A stretch of DNA of 64,000 nucleotides from Beta vulgaris subsp. vulgaris (lineage: Eukaryota; Streptophyta; Magnoliopsida; Caryophyllales; Amaranthaceae), in the NCBI RefSeq assembly GCF_026745355.1, contig NC_079205.1:46636027-46700026 (forward strand), written 5' to 3'. How positions within the stretch are numbered: position 1 is the first letter of the stretch; each line of letters starts with the position of its first letter. The position numbers and the translations under genes are program-made. The notes below the pieces were generated by a model. It was given only the letters and a program-made list of their open reading frames with translations. It had not been told where the DNA came from and searched no databases. Shown piece after piece: positions 10,770 through 30,657 of this stretch.

Positions 10770-11016
10770 AACTACAATTATTACAAGACTTTATCATATT
10801 TTATTTGAAACATTAAACAACAAAGTCATAGTGTATTGATGGTTAAGCTCTTACTTTTCATTTCAAATGTCACGTGTTAGATACCTTGCATTTACACATT
10901 TTTTTTCAAAAGTGAGGAGTACACATGAAAATAAAGCATTTGCATTAGAAATTTGAGGAGAGTGTCACGTGGCACATAAACTTTCCTTCGCACGCCTTTT
11001 AATATATTTGTATAGA
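10770..11016 (-). mobile_element. Truncated Helitron, 5' end preserved
   Basis: Reading on the minus strand from 11016, the start TCTATACAAATATATTAAAA followed by GGCGTG and a CACGTGACACTC block matches the other Helitrons here. An A precedes the TC, as expected for A^T insertion. The 3' hairpin and CTAG terminus are not found, so the 3' end (about 10770) is only an estimate. A degenerate tRNA-like module lies at about 10830-10890 on the plus strand. Confidence 0.6.
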
Positions 11017-12150
11017 TGTCATTATGGTTAATAAAAAAAACATCTTGCTTATGTCTCCCATTATAAATCGAAATTTTCATCTACATATTAGAGTTTTTCA
11101 AAACTCAATCTGGATTTTTTTTTACAATAATTTGAAAATTTTATACCATACATTATTGGGTTATATAAAATAAAATTCTGAAAAGGTATATAAGGTACTG
11201 AGGTATTTGATTAAGACTCTTCTCATTTGAAACATTATCCTCCAGAATCATAAATTTAGTGACATTAAATAAGTTATTGTTACGTCATAAAGTAGTACAT
11301 ACATGAAAGTTATTTAGGAAAAACACCTAAAACACATGATTATATAGATCAAAATCCCCAAAGAATATAATTAACAACAAACTTTACTAGTGGATGCTAT
11401 TTTATTTGTTTAGCGGATTGTAAGAGTAGGGATGCACATTCTAATTATCTTACATATCTAGACAGTGGATAAATTTCCTTTACAAGGTTAAAAACGAGTA
11501 GTTCGTACTTGATCAATAAGGAGAGGAAGTCTTATGATCTCATTGTATTGAACGATTTCGGTTGCTTTGTTTTCCCCCCCGCCCCTTTCTCGTACTCAAA
11601 AAGGCAGAGAAAGAGGGAAAAACCATATCGAAGTCCTAATTGTAGGGGAGCACCTAGATCGTAAAAGACTTTCTGATAAATATCGCAGCGTCAATCGCCA
11701 AAAAAGGCGGATTAAAAGGAATCGAAACAAGACGAAAATCCTTTTTTACTATTTCCTTAGAGATGGATAAGTGCCACATTTAGTAAAGACAATGCAATCG
11801 CAAACTAGATCCTATATAAAGTAGTATGATGAGCATCATATATGCGCACAAATTAAATAGCAAATAAAATAAAAATATGCGTGTCAATGAAGAGAGCAGA
11901 GGCAAAACAAAAGAACATCAAGTTCATTCATATGGAGTATGGCCATGGTATATAGTGGACATATAATTTGTTGATTGAACTTTACGAGTTACAAATGAAA
12001 ATTCGCGAGTTTTCAAAAGTAAAATTGTTCATTTTTAAAATTTAAAATTTAAAATTTAAAATTTCAAAGTCAAACATTACTATACATCTACTTCTTGTTG
12101 GATGAATTTGTGATGCTATTAATTGAACATATGCAAGTTGTCAAATAAAT
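11017..12150. other. Intergenic, with an AAATTTAA microsatellite
   Basis: No gene was recognised. A short AAATTTAA-type array lies at about 12034-12065. The open frame at 11567-11770 is Lys/Arg-rich low-complexity translation with no family resemblance. Confidence 0.45.
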
Positions 12151-12151
12151 A

Positions 12152-12413
12152 CTAGTTATTGGGCCCGGACTATGCTCCGGGTAAGAAAAATTTTTATTTA
12201 TTAATATTGTACTTTGATATGATAACACTAAATACAACTTGGTCTAGTGGTTAAAACTTTAGTACATGAACTTGAGGTCATGGGATCAAAACCTATACTA
12301 TGCAATTTCTATTTTTTTATTGTACATGGATTACATGGACTAAAACTCTCTAGGGAGAGCGCCACGTGGCACCGTTCCTCATTTACACACGCCTTTTAAT
12401 ATATTAGTATAGA
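12152..12413 (-). mobile_element. Short non-autonomous Helitron with antisense tRNA-like module
   Basis: The minus-strand 5' end (12413) is TCTATACTAATATATTAAAA, preceded by A. The 3' end has the hairpin CCCGGAGCATAGTCCGGG, then CCAATAA and the terminal CTAG (12152-12155) followed by T. These are the Helitron hallmarks (TC start, hairpin, CTAG end, A^T target, no target duplication). On the opposite strand, about 12240-12290, is a perfect Pol III A box (TGGTCTAGTGG) and a B-box-like GGGATCAAAACC. No protein coding capacity. Confidence 0.88.
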
Positions 12414-12536
12414 TTTATCTCTAGAATTCAAAATTTAAACATTAGTTCATATCTACTTATTGGTGATTGAACATGTACTACCGTTAACTGAAAATTTGCG
12501 AGTTAAAAAGGAATGATTGCAAATTTTTCAAAATTA

Positions 12537-12773
12537 CTGCCTCTGTTTTTTTAAATCAAGATTTCTCTTTTTGTAAATGGACCAAGAAATAAACAAAAGG
12601 TAGAGAAGAGAATAAATTTAAGGAGAAAGTAAAAAAGGTAGGAAGACGAGAGAGTAAGAGTAAATGAGAGATGGTGCACCTACCTACAATAATATAAAAA
12701 AATATGGTCACATACCCCAATTGTGAATTACAACACCTAAATGGCACAAGTGTCATTAAAAAATTGATGGAGG
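12537..12773. mobile_element. Stowaway-type MITE
   Basis: The left end CTGCCTCTGTTTTTTTAAAT is matched by the inverted right end AAAAATTGATGGAGG, with TA on each side (12535-12536 and 12774-12775). Confidence 0.7.
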
Positions 12774-13268
12774 TAGTGTTTAGTTGATAATTGTTAGCTT
12801 ACTGTTTTAGTAAAAGTGTTTAGTGAATATCTTATAGCTTATTAGTACTTTCTGTGTAACTTTTTAATTTGGGTAAGATAGATGAACTTTGGGCTGCCCT
12901 AGCACAACGCCCGACTAAAGGCTCAAACATTTGGAAGAACGGGGAATGGTAAAGGGAATCCACCTCCAAGTACCCCATACTTAAAGGACTCAATCCCTGA
13001 CCTTGAACAGATGGAATTACCACCAAATGAGCTAGTATATGGTTGTGTATTATTTTTTTGATAACGGTAGCGATTTTTGACATTTTTATACATATTTGTC
13101 AGATTAATTTGCCTCTATATTCAAATAATTAATCATAAAAAAAGCTCATTACGCTGGCTTTCTAATGGTTTGAGTTTACATTCTTTTAAGCATTTATCTA
13201 CCAAATACCCATACTAGAAATTTTGAATGGATTTGCCTCTAAAATGAGTCAAAACCTCTATCTTATAC

Positions 13269-13494
13269 TCCCTCCGTCGATAATATATTGCTTACTGCTT
13301 TATTTTTTTACGAGAATTAAGGAGAATGAAGGGAGTAGTAGAATTATGAAGAAAAAAAAATTAATGAAGTACTTTTGTCGTAGAACTGCTTCTTTATATT
13401 CTTTTTCCTTCAAAAAAATTTTAAAAAGCAATTATGTTCTTTGGAATTTGTGTAAAGCAATAAATAGAGCGCACATCTTGAAAGAAAGATAGGG
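13269..13494. mobile_element. Degenerate Stowaway-type MITE
   Basis: A clear left terminus CTCCCTCCGTCGATAATATA after TA is followed at the right by a weak inverse (AAAGCAATAAAT ... ATAGGGG then TA). The right end is eroded and could be coincidental. Confidence 0.45.
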
Positions 13495-13664
13495 GTATTT
13501 AGAAAAATTTGTGTAAAAATTGAGGATAATTTAGTCTAAACAAATTTCTAAAAAATGAAATATGCACAACTTTTCAGGAGACCCAAAACACTATATAAAC
13601 ACTATAATCCTGTTTTTTTTAAAAATTATTTTCAATTCAATCCAAAGACTCTCGATACAAAAGA

Positions 13665-14345
13665 TTAGAGATGGCCAACAGTACGGGCTAGTCCAACCCA
13701 TCCAACCCAGCCTACCTCGTGGGCTGTGTGGGCCGGGACTGCAAAAAGCATGGGATTGCCCAGCTCGAACCGTGAAATTGATGTGTAGGTCGTGGGCTAG
13801 ATTTCTTGAGCCTAGCCCACTAAAGTTCGCTACTAAAACCGCCCAGCCCGGACAACAAAATCGGTCCAAGCCGCCCCATGAACCGGACCTGCCAAGTCCA
13901 AGTAAATATTGAACCAAATTGTGTATATTTTAATCAAATTGTGTATATTTTAGTCAAATTGTATATATTTTAATCAAATTACATATATTATAATTCAATC
14001 TAATTTAAAAATAATGAAATTATTCATTAATATTAATAATTGTATAATTTTAATTCATTTTAAAGATTTTATATAACAATAATGAACAATTTCAACGGTT
14101 AATTTTTTTTAAAAAAAAAAAATTATCATGTCGGCTCGCCAGCCCGATCCAGCCCACTAGACTCATGAACCGCTTCCCGAACCGTGAAAATCGGTAACAG
14201 ATCAATGTGGACTAAGATTTTTCACCCCACAGACCAGCCCGTCCAACTCATGAATTTCACGGTCCGATCATATGCTGTAAAATCTCAACCCAACCGGTTA
14301 CGACCCATGGCCCGACCCACCCAGCCTGCACAAGTGGCCATCACT
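13665..14345. mobile_element. hAT-type MITE with 8-bp TSD
   Basis: The ends are TTAGAGATGGCCAACAGTAC and, reverse-complemented from the right, AGTGATGGCCACTTGTGCAG, giving a TIR around (G)ATGGCCA. A perfect octamer ACAAAAGA is present at 13657-13664 and 14346-14353, the hAT duplication length. Both ends hold GGGCT/AGCCC-rich blocks and the middle (13910-14120) is AT-rich with four TCAAATTGTGTATATTTTAA-like repeats. Confidence 0.85.
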
Positions 14346-14353
14346 ACAAAAGA

Positions 14354-15367
14354 ACGATATATTTAATACAATGCACCTTCCTTTTTTCATTTGAAAATCC
14401 TTATACATGGCTCCCAAAAACAAAAAATTCATTGATACCTTTATTTCAATGTATAGTCAAGTGATCCTGTATAAAGTCAAAGTTGTTGTAAGTGTAAAAA
14501 ATTAATATAAATATTTTGGAGGTTAGAAGGGCAATGGCCAATGAGTATCTTGTTAAGTGGGTTTTGTCCATATCCATTTCGTGTATTTAGTGGCCATCTT
14601 TTTAAGTCATCATCACCTACATATATAACAGTTGAATATTCCCCAATTATAATATACTCTAATCCTATTCCGTTAGCAAACACAATATATAGAGATAAAC
14701 CAAACTATATTTTATTTCATATAACGTTTATCTTATATATAAAACAAAAAAATTGTAAAAATCAGATTATTGCAACTATAATAAATCCCTCCTCTGTCAC
14801 ATAGTTTATTCCATTTCTCCTTTCATATTTTACGTCAATGTAAAATAAATTGATCGAATAATTTTATTTTTTTACACATGACGTAAGAGTAAGTAAATCG
14901 AGATTATATATATTGTACTATTATCTAAAAGAAAATATATCACTCTTTTAAGTGTAATAAAAAATAAAGAATTTTATAATTATACAGATTGTCAAGAGTT
15001 TGTGCAGGTACCAAATCTAGAAAAATTATCTCCTACAACCCTCTAAAATTTTATATGGTACAATCAAATTATTTTCAATCTGTCATAAATATATTTCAAA
15101 AGCTATTTCAATCTAACCTCTTATTTTTTCGATATTATGAGTTTATGACGTAAATATAATGTCACGTAATGCAGCGATTGCACAATTAAAATGTTCACAA
15201 ATTATTAGAATAGGCGATCTAATTTTAACAAAAAATTAGACGAACGCAAGACTGAATTTTTCTAACAAGTCAATTCCATTTCACTCTAATCTAACACTAT
15301 ACTAGCCATTCATTCTCTTTTCCTTTTTTTTTTCTTGATTTCAAAAAAATAACTCGGTAGTTTTACC
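14354..15367. other. Intergenic, AT-rich, nothing recognised
   Basis: A Stowaway-like end (TCCCTCCTCTGTCACATAG) occurs near 14787, but no partner end was found. No coding feature is supported. Confidence 0.4.
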
Positions 15368-15496
15368 GAACGTGTTAAGCTAGTCACTAAATGGATTAAA
15401 CTAGTCACTAAATGGATTAAAGAATGTCATTACTGAATAGATTAAACTGGTCACGAAATAGATTAACCTGATCCCTAAATAGAATAAACTAGTCAC
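15368..15496 (+). repeat. Degenerate ~22-25-bp tandem repeat
   Basis: Repeated units of the type CTAGTCACTAAATGGATTAA follow one another (15379, 15401 and later diverged copies with GAATAGATTAAACTGGTCAC and AAATAGAATAAACTAGTCAC). Its origin is unknown. Confidence 0.75.
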
Positions 15497-15537
15497 TACA
15501 TTAAAAACAAGTGACATATTCTCCTTTTAATATTGAA

Positions 15538-15832
15538 CTAGTATTTGGGTCCAGGCGTTGCTTCGAGTTGGTACTATTTTCCGAACTTGATATGGTCATT
15601 TCATTAAAATATATTAAGGAAAACTCAACATTTAAAAGGTACAAATATAATAATGTAGACACTTAAAGCATGATTAAAAGTTGGTTGAGATGGTAATTAT
15701 GTCGTGTATAATAGCAAGAGGTCATTGGTTCAAATCTTGATACACATTAAACAATTCTAGTGGAGTAACAAAGGTCCCACGTGGCGTGTATACATTGCCA
15801 TGTACACCTTTTAATATATTTATATATATAGA
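15538..15832 (-). mobile_element. Short non-autonomous Helitron with antisense tRNA-like module
   Basis: Minus-strand 5' end at 15832: TCTATATATATAAATATATT then AAAAGGTG, preceded by A. The 3' end has an eroded hairpin (ACTCGAAGCAACGCCTGGAC), then CCAAATA and CTAG (15538-15541) plus T. On the opposite strand near 15692-15745 are an A-box-like TGGTTGAGATGG and a good B box GGTTCAAATCT. A CCACGTGGC block near the 5' end is shared with the other copies. Confidence 0.8.
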
Positions 15833-15939
15833 TTTAAAATGTACATAATTTTAACTTAAGATTAGACGGTCTCTTGCAAGACCAACCATAAAATTTCGGA
15901 CCCGGATCTTGCTCACCAGTTACCCCTTAAAGATCAAGT

Positions 15940-16993
15940 ATAATAATATATTTTCGTCGCTGCTATTATTGTCTTGGCTTTGTCTGTCTCCTAGTGTGTT
16001 GCCTCCTCCATTCCATTGAAATAAACCCCCCTTTCTTTGGATTTGCATTTTTATGCTCCCAATTTTCTCTCTCCTCTCACCATTAATGGCGGACCACTTA
16101 CTACTCTTCTTCCCTCTCTCTACTTCCTAAAATCCACCATTGTTTCTCTCTCTCTCCTCGATCGACTGTTGTTTTTTCTCAGGTATTCTCAATTGGTTGC
16201 TCACTTTCACTCACTCACTCTCTTTCAACTTGCTCATCAATTGTATACTCCAATTTGGGGGAAAATGTAGTTATCATATAATGTGATTTTGGAATCTAAT
16301 TTCCACTATCTTACTTGTTTGGTGTTGTACTTCATTCAATTGTTTAATTTCTTACTGTTTTTTCACTTAGTTCTATTTTAGTGAAAATTTTGGTAGTTCG
16401 AAAATTTTCCCCCTTTTTCTGTTCATTCAATCATTTCAGTGCTTCAACTTTAATGATTTACCTAATTTGTGTAGACTGTAGATTGTCAATTCTACTGTTT
16501 AATTTCTTTTTTTCGATCTTTTTTGTCTTATGTAAGATGTCTCATTTTTTTGTGGCTGAGTACAATTTCTAGCATTAGTTTTACAATGTATGACTTTTGA
16601 TTTAATGTGATTGCTGAGTCTTTTTTGTGATATACTTCATTAAGTTCATTCTGTAATTTTCTCATGATATTGAATTGGTTCATTCTTGACAAAAGAAAAA
16701 AAGAAATGAGGTTAACTATTGCTGTTTCTTTGTTGACTAGGTCAAATTAAATTACTTGTGTAATTAAATTTTGAATAATGTGGGCTACTTAATTTTTTTA
16801 TTATTTTGATTCATTTATTCAAAGTCATTATCCATATTGTTCAGCATGTCAATTTATTAGTGCTCCTTTTTGATGATGACCCTTAGGAGGTTTTTTCTGA
16901 TATCGAGTTTCGAATGTGATTTGCAGAATTTTGAATGTATTGAACATAATCTTTCACCCATAATTGTGGAAAAGTTGGAACTTGAAATAGAAG
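15940..16993 (+). promoter_or_regulatory. Promoter and 5'-UTR with leader intron of the NEK2-like gene
   Basis: C/T-rich leader-like sequence (about 16020-16180) is followed by TTTTCTCAG|GTATTC, a plausible donor near 16181. A matching acceptor GATTTGCAG lies at about 16925. The ATG at 16994 then lies in the next exon. A leader intron of about 745 bp upstream of the start codon is inferred, and the transcription start is not determined. Confidence 0.55.
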
Positions 16994-24301
<7,308 letters not shown>

Positions 24302-25962
24302 TTCAGCTATGTTTTGTTTAGTTTGTCAATATTGGTTTCACCTGTTCTCGGCATGTGGAAGCACACTCAAGTTGAGCGTCTGCGGCTGCTGATACTGATA
24401 TTAGTCGTTGACAGGTTTTCAAGCATATGCATCTGTTAATAATTTTGACCTTTCCACCTTTAGAATTAACCTTTGCTGAGGATAGTGGGGTCTTTGATCC
24501 AAATTATCCTGTGCAAGAGATTCACATTTAACTCGTTCTTTATCCAGCTGAATCCTGGATTTACCTTTGTAACCATCATCTTGACAAACATGATAATTCT
24601 TTCAGATATACGTATTCTTTTGGTTTAATCATTTGTTAGAGTAAGGTTTTAATTTACCTCAATGTTGTAAACTGCAGCAATCTAACTTTCCCCTTGGAAC
24701 TTCTGAAGTACATATACATTTCCCTTGTGTAATGGCATAAAATAATTAAGGTTAACTTCTTTTAATTTTGTACTTTTACTTTGTATAAAGAACAGAGCAC
24801 GAAGCGAGCTTAGCGATTTGGCTTGTAAGGTATCAATTCTGAAACTATTGCATCTCAGACTCTCAGTCCATTCTTAATTTTGTTTAAAGGATTGGACCTC
24901 AAATCCAAAAGACGCATGATGTTGCCACTTCGTGTGAAGAAATTTACCAACTTTATCAAATAGTATGTTGTAGATGTAGTTTGGTTCTGGCTTTATAAGT
25001 CTGTGTTACAGAAAAAGAGAGCATCTCATCTAAATGTTACTATAGCAGCATCGACGTTTAACCTTGAACCTTCTGAGTACTTGCACATTTATCTTGTGCG
25101 GCCAATTAGGTAAGATTTGTTCCAAGTTCCTTGCTTACTTGTCTATAATTGTGATACCAAGTTCCCCCCCTTATGAAAGGATGAAGATGAGCACCGACGG
25201 GGATCACTATCCTATTAAATCTTTAATGGCCTACTTTGCCTTCACAAACAAAATTATCAATCGTGATTGCTTTTTTTAAAATCACTATTAGTTTTGATCT
25301 CGTACACAAGTCTTTTTTCTTAAATATCAATAATAATCTTTGGTAAGGGAGACTATAGATCAGATAATTGAAGCGAGAATAAAATAATAAGTAACTACTA
25401 CATACAGAACAGTTTCAAAAGCCAATTTAGATATAGAAGCAACACGTGAAATAATTTTTAAATGTAGAATATATTTTATCAGATTCATGTTGTTTCACCC
25501 TGTACTTAGTGATCTCTCGGTAATTTTGTGATCCATTAATTATCTGTCAAACAAGACGACAGACACTGAATCAGTATCAGACACTTGTTTGCTGCCGAAT
25601 GAAAATATCATAATCATTCCCTCCGTTATGCTGCAAGTAGCTATAGTACTGAGATCACCAATAAATCTGAGGAACGACATTACATTGCCAAACTTGTGCA
25701 ATATGAAATAAGAGAATGCTTTTAAAGGAAAATGACATCAAATGAAACAATGGGAACAGTTGATAACAAAAAAAACAAAGGAGCTTCAACAATCACACTT
25801 GAAGGCAAACAACAAACTAAATAAGCCACAACAAGACGTGGGCCAAGTTAGTGTGACCGGAATCCTACATACTATGAGCCGCTCACTGTCATCAGCTAGC
25901 TAATTAGTAGTTAACAACCAAGTCAGAAACCAGAGTAAGAGTCATAAAGGCTCTTCAACTTG
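24302..25962. other. 3' regions of the kinase (+) and membrane protein (-); no other gene
   Basis: The two genes converge here. About 24302-24800 is probably the kinase 3'-UTR and about 25700-25962 the 3'-UTR of the minus-strand gene. The middle is AT-rich non-coding sequence. Confidence 0.5.
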
Positions 25963-28900
25963 TCACGGAGAAGTGATCTTGGTCCTGATTCTGCTTGAGC
26001 GTCTCACTGGGGTTACCACCTCCTCATCTCCCTGAAAAATAGAAAGTGCACCTTTAAATTTAGTCATCAGTCATTGCAAATTCAAATATAAGCTAGATGA
26101 TAAATATCTTTTGTTAACTTACATGCTTCAAGTGTAGTATACTGTAAGAGGTGAAACTTCCATAAGACGAAGTCATAGTGTAATCTGACGAAGCAGCAAG
26201 GGACTCCCTCTTATAATTCTTTTTACTTCTATCCACACTCTGAGACTGAACTTCGTTACCTCCCTTCACTCTGAGACTTCTGTCCACACTCTGAGACTGA
26301 GCTTCATCATTTTCCCTGCCCGCGTGCTTGTTATGAGATGGCGTATTCTTCTGGCAGCTGCTCATCTCTGAGGGGCATGACTCACCAACCATATCCACCT
26401 CAACTGCATCGCTAAAAGAAGATGGCTTCTCATTGAGTGAGGCCTTCATCATGCTTGCAGCTGCCTTGTATGTTGTCGACTTTTCCTTATCTACCAATGG
26501 ATCTGCAAGCTCGGGAGTTTCTTTCTTTGTCTTCGCGTACATAAATGTTGTAGCTGCTAATAGTGACACAGCGACCAAACTGACAACTGATATAATCCAG
26601 GACAAGCTTCCATCAGTTGATTCACGAACTTGGGAATTTCCATCATTTGATTCAAAAACTTGGGACTTCCTGTCATTTAATTCATGTAGCTCCTCCAACT
26701 CAATGATACCATCACCAGAACTCAGATCAGTTTCTTCACCCAATGCTTTTACAACTTGAGAATAAACCTCAAAGGGTGAGGACAGTAGTTGATCCTCAAC
26801 CTTCACAGCACTTGGGGGCTCATCTTCAATATAAACCGTCAAATCCTTTCCTGCTTTGAGCTCCTGATTGACAGCCTCATCGATTGATGTAGCTTCTTCA
26901 CTAACATGAGCAGTAGAATCATCATTGACGACTACAGAAATATCTTCCAGATTTTCTGATTTATCGTCAAATTCAGAATCCTCAACTGGTTCAGTGTCAA
27001 GCACAGAAATCTCTTCCAGGTTTTCTGGTTTACTGTCGAGTGCAAAATCCTCAACTGGTTCAGTGTCGATTGCAGACTCCTCAACTGGTTCAGTGTCGAT
27101 TGCAGACTCCTCAACTGGTTCAGTGTCGATTGCAGACTCCTCAACTGGTTCAGTGTCGATTGCAGACTCCTCAACTGGTTCAGTGTCGAGCACAGAATCC
27201 TCAAGCTCGGAAGTCTCATTTAGTTCTTCTGGTTCAATGCTGAGCACTAGATTCTCCATCTTTAGGTCAGTGAATGGAGGAAGACTAGATCCTCCATCTT
27301 CTTTTCTCTCTAAACTAGTCCAGAACGCAAAATCCTTAACCTCAAAATCTCCGAACTCCATTTCTTGCAAACCAGCAGTCATGTTACTAAAAGGCAGAGG
27401 ACTGAACTGATTAACATCCCTTGCATTGTGGATCATATTGGACAAATAACCAACTGAATGAACCGACCACAACATAGCATATTGGAACAGACCATTAAGA
27501 TTAGTTTTGGCGAGATCAACAACTGCATGAGGATCATGGTAAATCCTAGAAATTACCTTATCGCAGTACATAGCATTTTCAAAGCTTGGAGAAAAGATTA
27601 CAAACATGGATATGGAGCCAAACAAGATGAGCAAAAGCAAGGCAGCGGTTCTCCATTTCCTAGAAAACCAAGGTTTAGGCTCAATATTCAGTTCAACTGT
27701 TTCTGGCTGGATTTCAGTGGAGTTAATTTCAGAAGATGAAGAATCTTCTTCTACTCCTATGGGAGATGTCAGTTCAACTGAAGAAGAAACAGTAGCATTT
27801 TCGGACTCAACATCGTCAGATTGAACTTCTTCACTGTCGACAGACTCAGAAGAAAAATCATCTTCTAGCCTTGTGCCATGGTTTATATAGCTTTCTATTC
27901 TCGAATTGGGTTTGTAGCGAAGAAATTGAGGCCTTGGGGAAAGATAATTGGTTTGTGGATCATACGGTGGAAGAGAACCAAGAGGAGCTATCTTACAACT
28001 GTTGTTCATATCTTCTACACTCACATTATCATCAGCAATTTTATCACTCAAAGGCAAAGGTTCAGAAGAGTTTGCAGCATTCATTGGTACCACCTCAGAA
28101 TCAAGTACTACTAAATCAGAATCGAAATCAGGCCCAGTTTCAATTTTTCCATTGCCATGACTAAAACCATCCATATTGACCTCAGACTCTGTGATAGAGA
28201 CCTGATCAGTACCCTTGTTATTGAAATTTGTTACTGTGGTCGTCGTCGAGATAGGAAGACTTTCCATTTCCATCACTGATTTCTGTTCAGCTTCATCACC
28301 AAATTCCAATGAATTCATGGAGAAGAAATGGAACTTTCCGTGGGAGAGTGAAGCAGAAGTCCGAATGGCTTCGTTTCGCTCTCCCAACACTTTCTTCCTA
28401 GGTGATGGGTTGATTTTGGAAGCTGCTGAAATTGTTGGTGACATAAAGTTCTTAGTTCCACTTCCCCCCTTTGATATCAAAGGGGATCGGATTTTCGAAA
28501 CCGGCTTCAAATTCAGATCTCTTTCATTTTCCTTCTGCTCATCCCCATTTTCTCTACCAAATGAACTTCTTCTTGCATTCTCTATAAAACAGTACCCAGA
28601 AAGACAATAATTACAGACTAATTTTTTTAAACATGGTCATGACAATAACAGTTACTGAAATTTTCACATCACAATTCACAAAGTAATCAACTTTGAGAAT
28701 ACTAAACCAAGAATCAACAACAATAAGCAGGAGGATAAACGGAACACATATTTAAAAAATTGAGCTACAAAATTTCAAGATCCGTAATTTCACAGCAAAA
28801 CTCGAAAGTAAAGCATTAAGTTTAGTTCCAAAGATAAAAATGAAGCACTAAGCAGTCAATTTAAGTAGATAAATAATCATAGGTTACATACCCAACAAAT

Positions 28901-29392
28901 TATTCAACAATCAGATAAGAAAAAAGAACAACTAACAATCAAATAAAAACCAAAATAGCATAATAATTAGAAAATTAACTCCATTATTAGCATCAGATTA
29001 CAAGAGAATTACCAGCACTAAACAGTTAACTTAAGTATAAAATAATCATGGGTTAAACGCCCAACAAATTATTTAACAATCAGAGAAACAAAAGAAAAAT
29101 TAGTACACAACAATAAACCAAAATAACATAATAATTAGGAAATGAATACCCACAAGTAAACCAAAATAACATAAGAATTAGGAAATTAATTCCATGATTA
29201 GCAGCAAATTATAAGAGAATTACCAGCACGACTGTTAGTAGAAATTGGGGAAGATTTAGCAGATGGGTATCCACTAAAACTCTTTCTGACACCAGCTCCT
29301 TCTCGTTCTTGATTGTTTCTTGAGTTGTGGATTGGGTTCGTGTTCGTGTTCGTGTTCGTCGAAGGAGATCTGTTTGAGGAATTAGTTACCAT
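25963..29392 (-). CDS. Uncharacterised plant protein with two membrane segments and an acidic 10-residue repeat
   Basis: Function unknown; it resembles a plant-specific family annotated only as transmembrane protein. Three exons on the minus strand: 29392-29224 (56 codons plus one base), 28581-26123 and 26031-25963, GT-AG, total 898 codons. The first ATG of the frame is at 29392; an upstream in-frame TTG is not used as a start here. The N-terminus is Ser/Asn-rich, followed by a conserved-looking MSPTISAASKINPSPRKKVL block. Membrane segment 1 is at about residues 367-388 (TAALLLLILFGSISMFVIF) and segment 2 at about 717-740 (WIISVVSLVAVSLLAATTF). Between them lies an acidic region with a decapeptide repeat (SAIDTEPVEE type) at about 517-571. 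The short last exon encodes a basic RRSSRIRTKITSP tail. If segment 1 is an anchor, the acidic repeat faces the opposite side from both termini. Confidence 0.85.
27046..27195 (-). repeat. 30-bp coding minisatellite (10-residue tandem repeat)
   Basis: Units of 30 bp (TCCTCAACTGGTTCAGTGTC plus GATTGCAGAC on the plus strand) are repeated about four to five times almost without change, with diverged copies on both sides (26985-27045 and 27190-27210). On the coding strand they give SAIDTEPVEE-type decapeptides. The near-identity implies recent expansion or homogenisation. Confidence 0.9.
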
Positions 29393-29786
29393 TGATAGAT
29401 TGATTTCAGTTACCTCCAAATTTATTCTTTGAATGGAAATGTGAGATCTTTTGAATTTGCTATAATTTCTTGCTGTTTAGAGAGAGGAAATGAGATATAT
29501 GGGGAAAGAGAGAGAAAGAATGAATGAGAGTGAATGTAAGGAAAGTAACGGCTAGTTAGTAAGTCCTTCGGAGAATTTAAATTTGACAGAGAGTTTTGAA
29601 TGTGGGTTAAAAAAATAGTGCAGTTTGGACTAGCCGTTGGCTACACTTTTTTTTTTGTTTTCTTTTTCTAAGGAAGCCGTTGGTGACTTTCATCATGTGA
29701 TGTAACTATGTGAGTAGTGACTTCGTGAGTACGTACTGAGTTACTGACATTTTGAATTTTTTTTTTTAAACAAAAAATTGAGATCT
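29393..29786 (-). promoter_or_regulatory. Upstream region of the membrane-protein gene
   Basis: The sequence just upstream of ATG 29392 (to about 29540) is GA-rich on the plus strand, i.e. C/T-rich on the coding strand, as in many plant leaders. No clear TATA box was assigned. Confidence 0.4.
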
Positions 29787-29788
29787 TA

Positions 29789-29900
29789 CTCCCTCCATCC
29801 CTTAGATAAATGCTGATTCTGTTTTTCCACGGGGATTAAGATAAGTAGAATATGATTTTATTTGGATAAATAGATTTATTATTATTAAGAAAAACTTGCA
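29789..29900. mobile_element. Stowaway-type MITE, left end only
   Basis: TA is followed by CTCCCTCCATCCCTTAGATA, a clear Stowaway terminus. No matching right end was found nearby. The nearest Stowaway right end, at 32388, belongs by its subterminal sequence to a different family. Confidence 0.5.
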
Positions 29901-30029
29901 TTATTTTTTTCTTTTTACCAAAACATAAAAACTGAACATTTAGTGTTGCATGGTTTAATGTAGCGTTAAATAAGGTTAAAAAAATCCCATTTCATCATTG
30001 CAAACTTTAAAAAAAGGCAGGGAAGGTGT

Positions 30030-30220
30030 GGCCAAGCCGAATCCAACACGCGCCTGATTTTCCAGCTCTTTTCTTTCCTTCATTTTTCCCCATCTTCTCT
30101 CTCCTCTCATTTTCCCCATTTTTTGCCTCATTTTCTCTTTCCTCTCTTTTTTTCATCTTCTCTCTCCTCTTATTTCCCCCATTTTTTCCTATTTTCTCTC
30201 TCCTCTCATTTCCTCCAGAA
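30030..30220 (+). repeat. Pyrimidine-rich degenerate tandem repeat
   Basis: Recurring CTCTCTCCTCTCATTT / CCCCATTTTTT units about 35 bp apart. The long open frames on both strands here are by-products of this composition. Confidence 0.65.
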
Positions 30221-30364
30221 TTTTTGGCGACGTCGTTGTCGGAGCTAATGATTGCCTCAGTGGACGTTTCTGATCTAAGGAGGTCTACCCTATATTCCTG
30301 CACACCTTTATCGGATCAAACAAATGAGCTGATTTCTTGAACGAGCTTTTTAGCTAGTATTGCA

Positions 30365-30625
30365 GGGTTACTTTACATGTATGCAAGGGTAACTTCAGTT
30401 TTGTGAAAGGGTAACACAGAGGGGTTTACTGAAAGTATGGGTTACGTTTTGTAAATATAAGGGGTTACTTCTACGGTAAATATGGGTTATTTTTTTTTTG
30501 TAATTAAGTAATTATAAGGTGTTACTTTTTACATTTATTATAGAGTTACTTTACACTTATGCAGGGGTTACTTTTATTAAAACTAGGGGTTACTTTTTAC
30601 ATTTCTAAGGGTTACTTTTTTATAA
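30365..30625 (+). repeat. Degenerate GGGTTAC repeat array
   Basis: About ten GGGTTACTTT / GGGTAAC motifs with T-rich spacers of 15-35 bp (for example GGGGTTACTTTTTACATTT). This is low-order repeat DNA of unknown origin. Confidence 0.7.
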
Positions 30626-30657
30626 TGTTGAAAACAACTACAACAAACATCAATAAT

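Noticed and set aside
26925..27410. 161-codon plus-strand open frame rich in SSTGSVS repeats
   Set aside because: It is antisense to the membrane-protein exon, and its repetitiveness mirrors the 30-bp coding minisatellite.
30026..30340. Overlapping plus and minus frames of about 100 codons
   Set aside because: Both come from a C/T-rich tandem repeat that lacks stops in several frames; no start context or domain.
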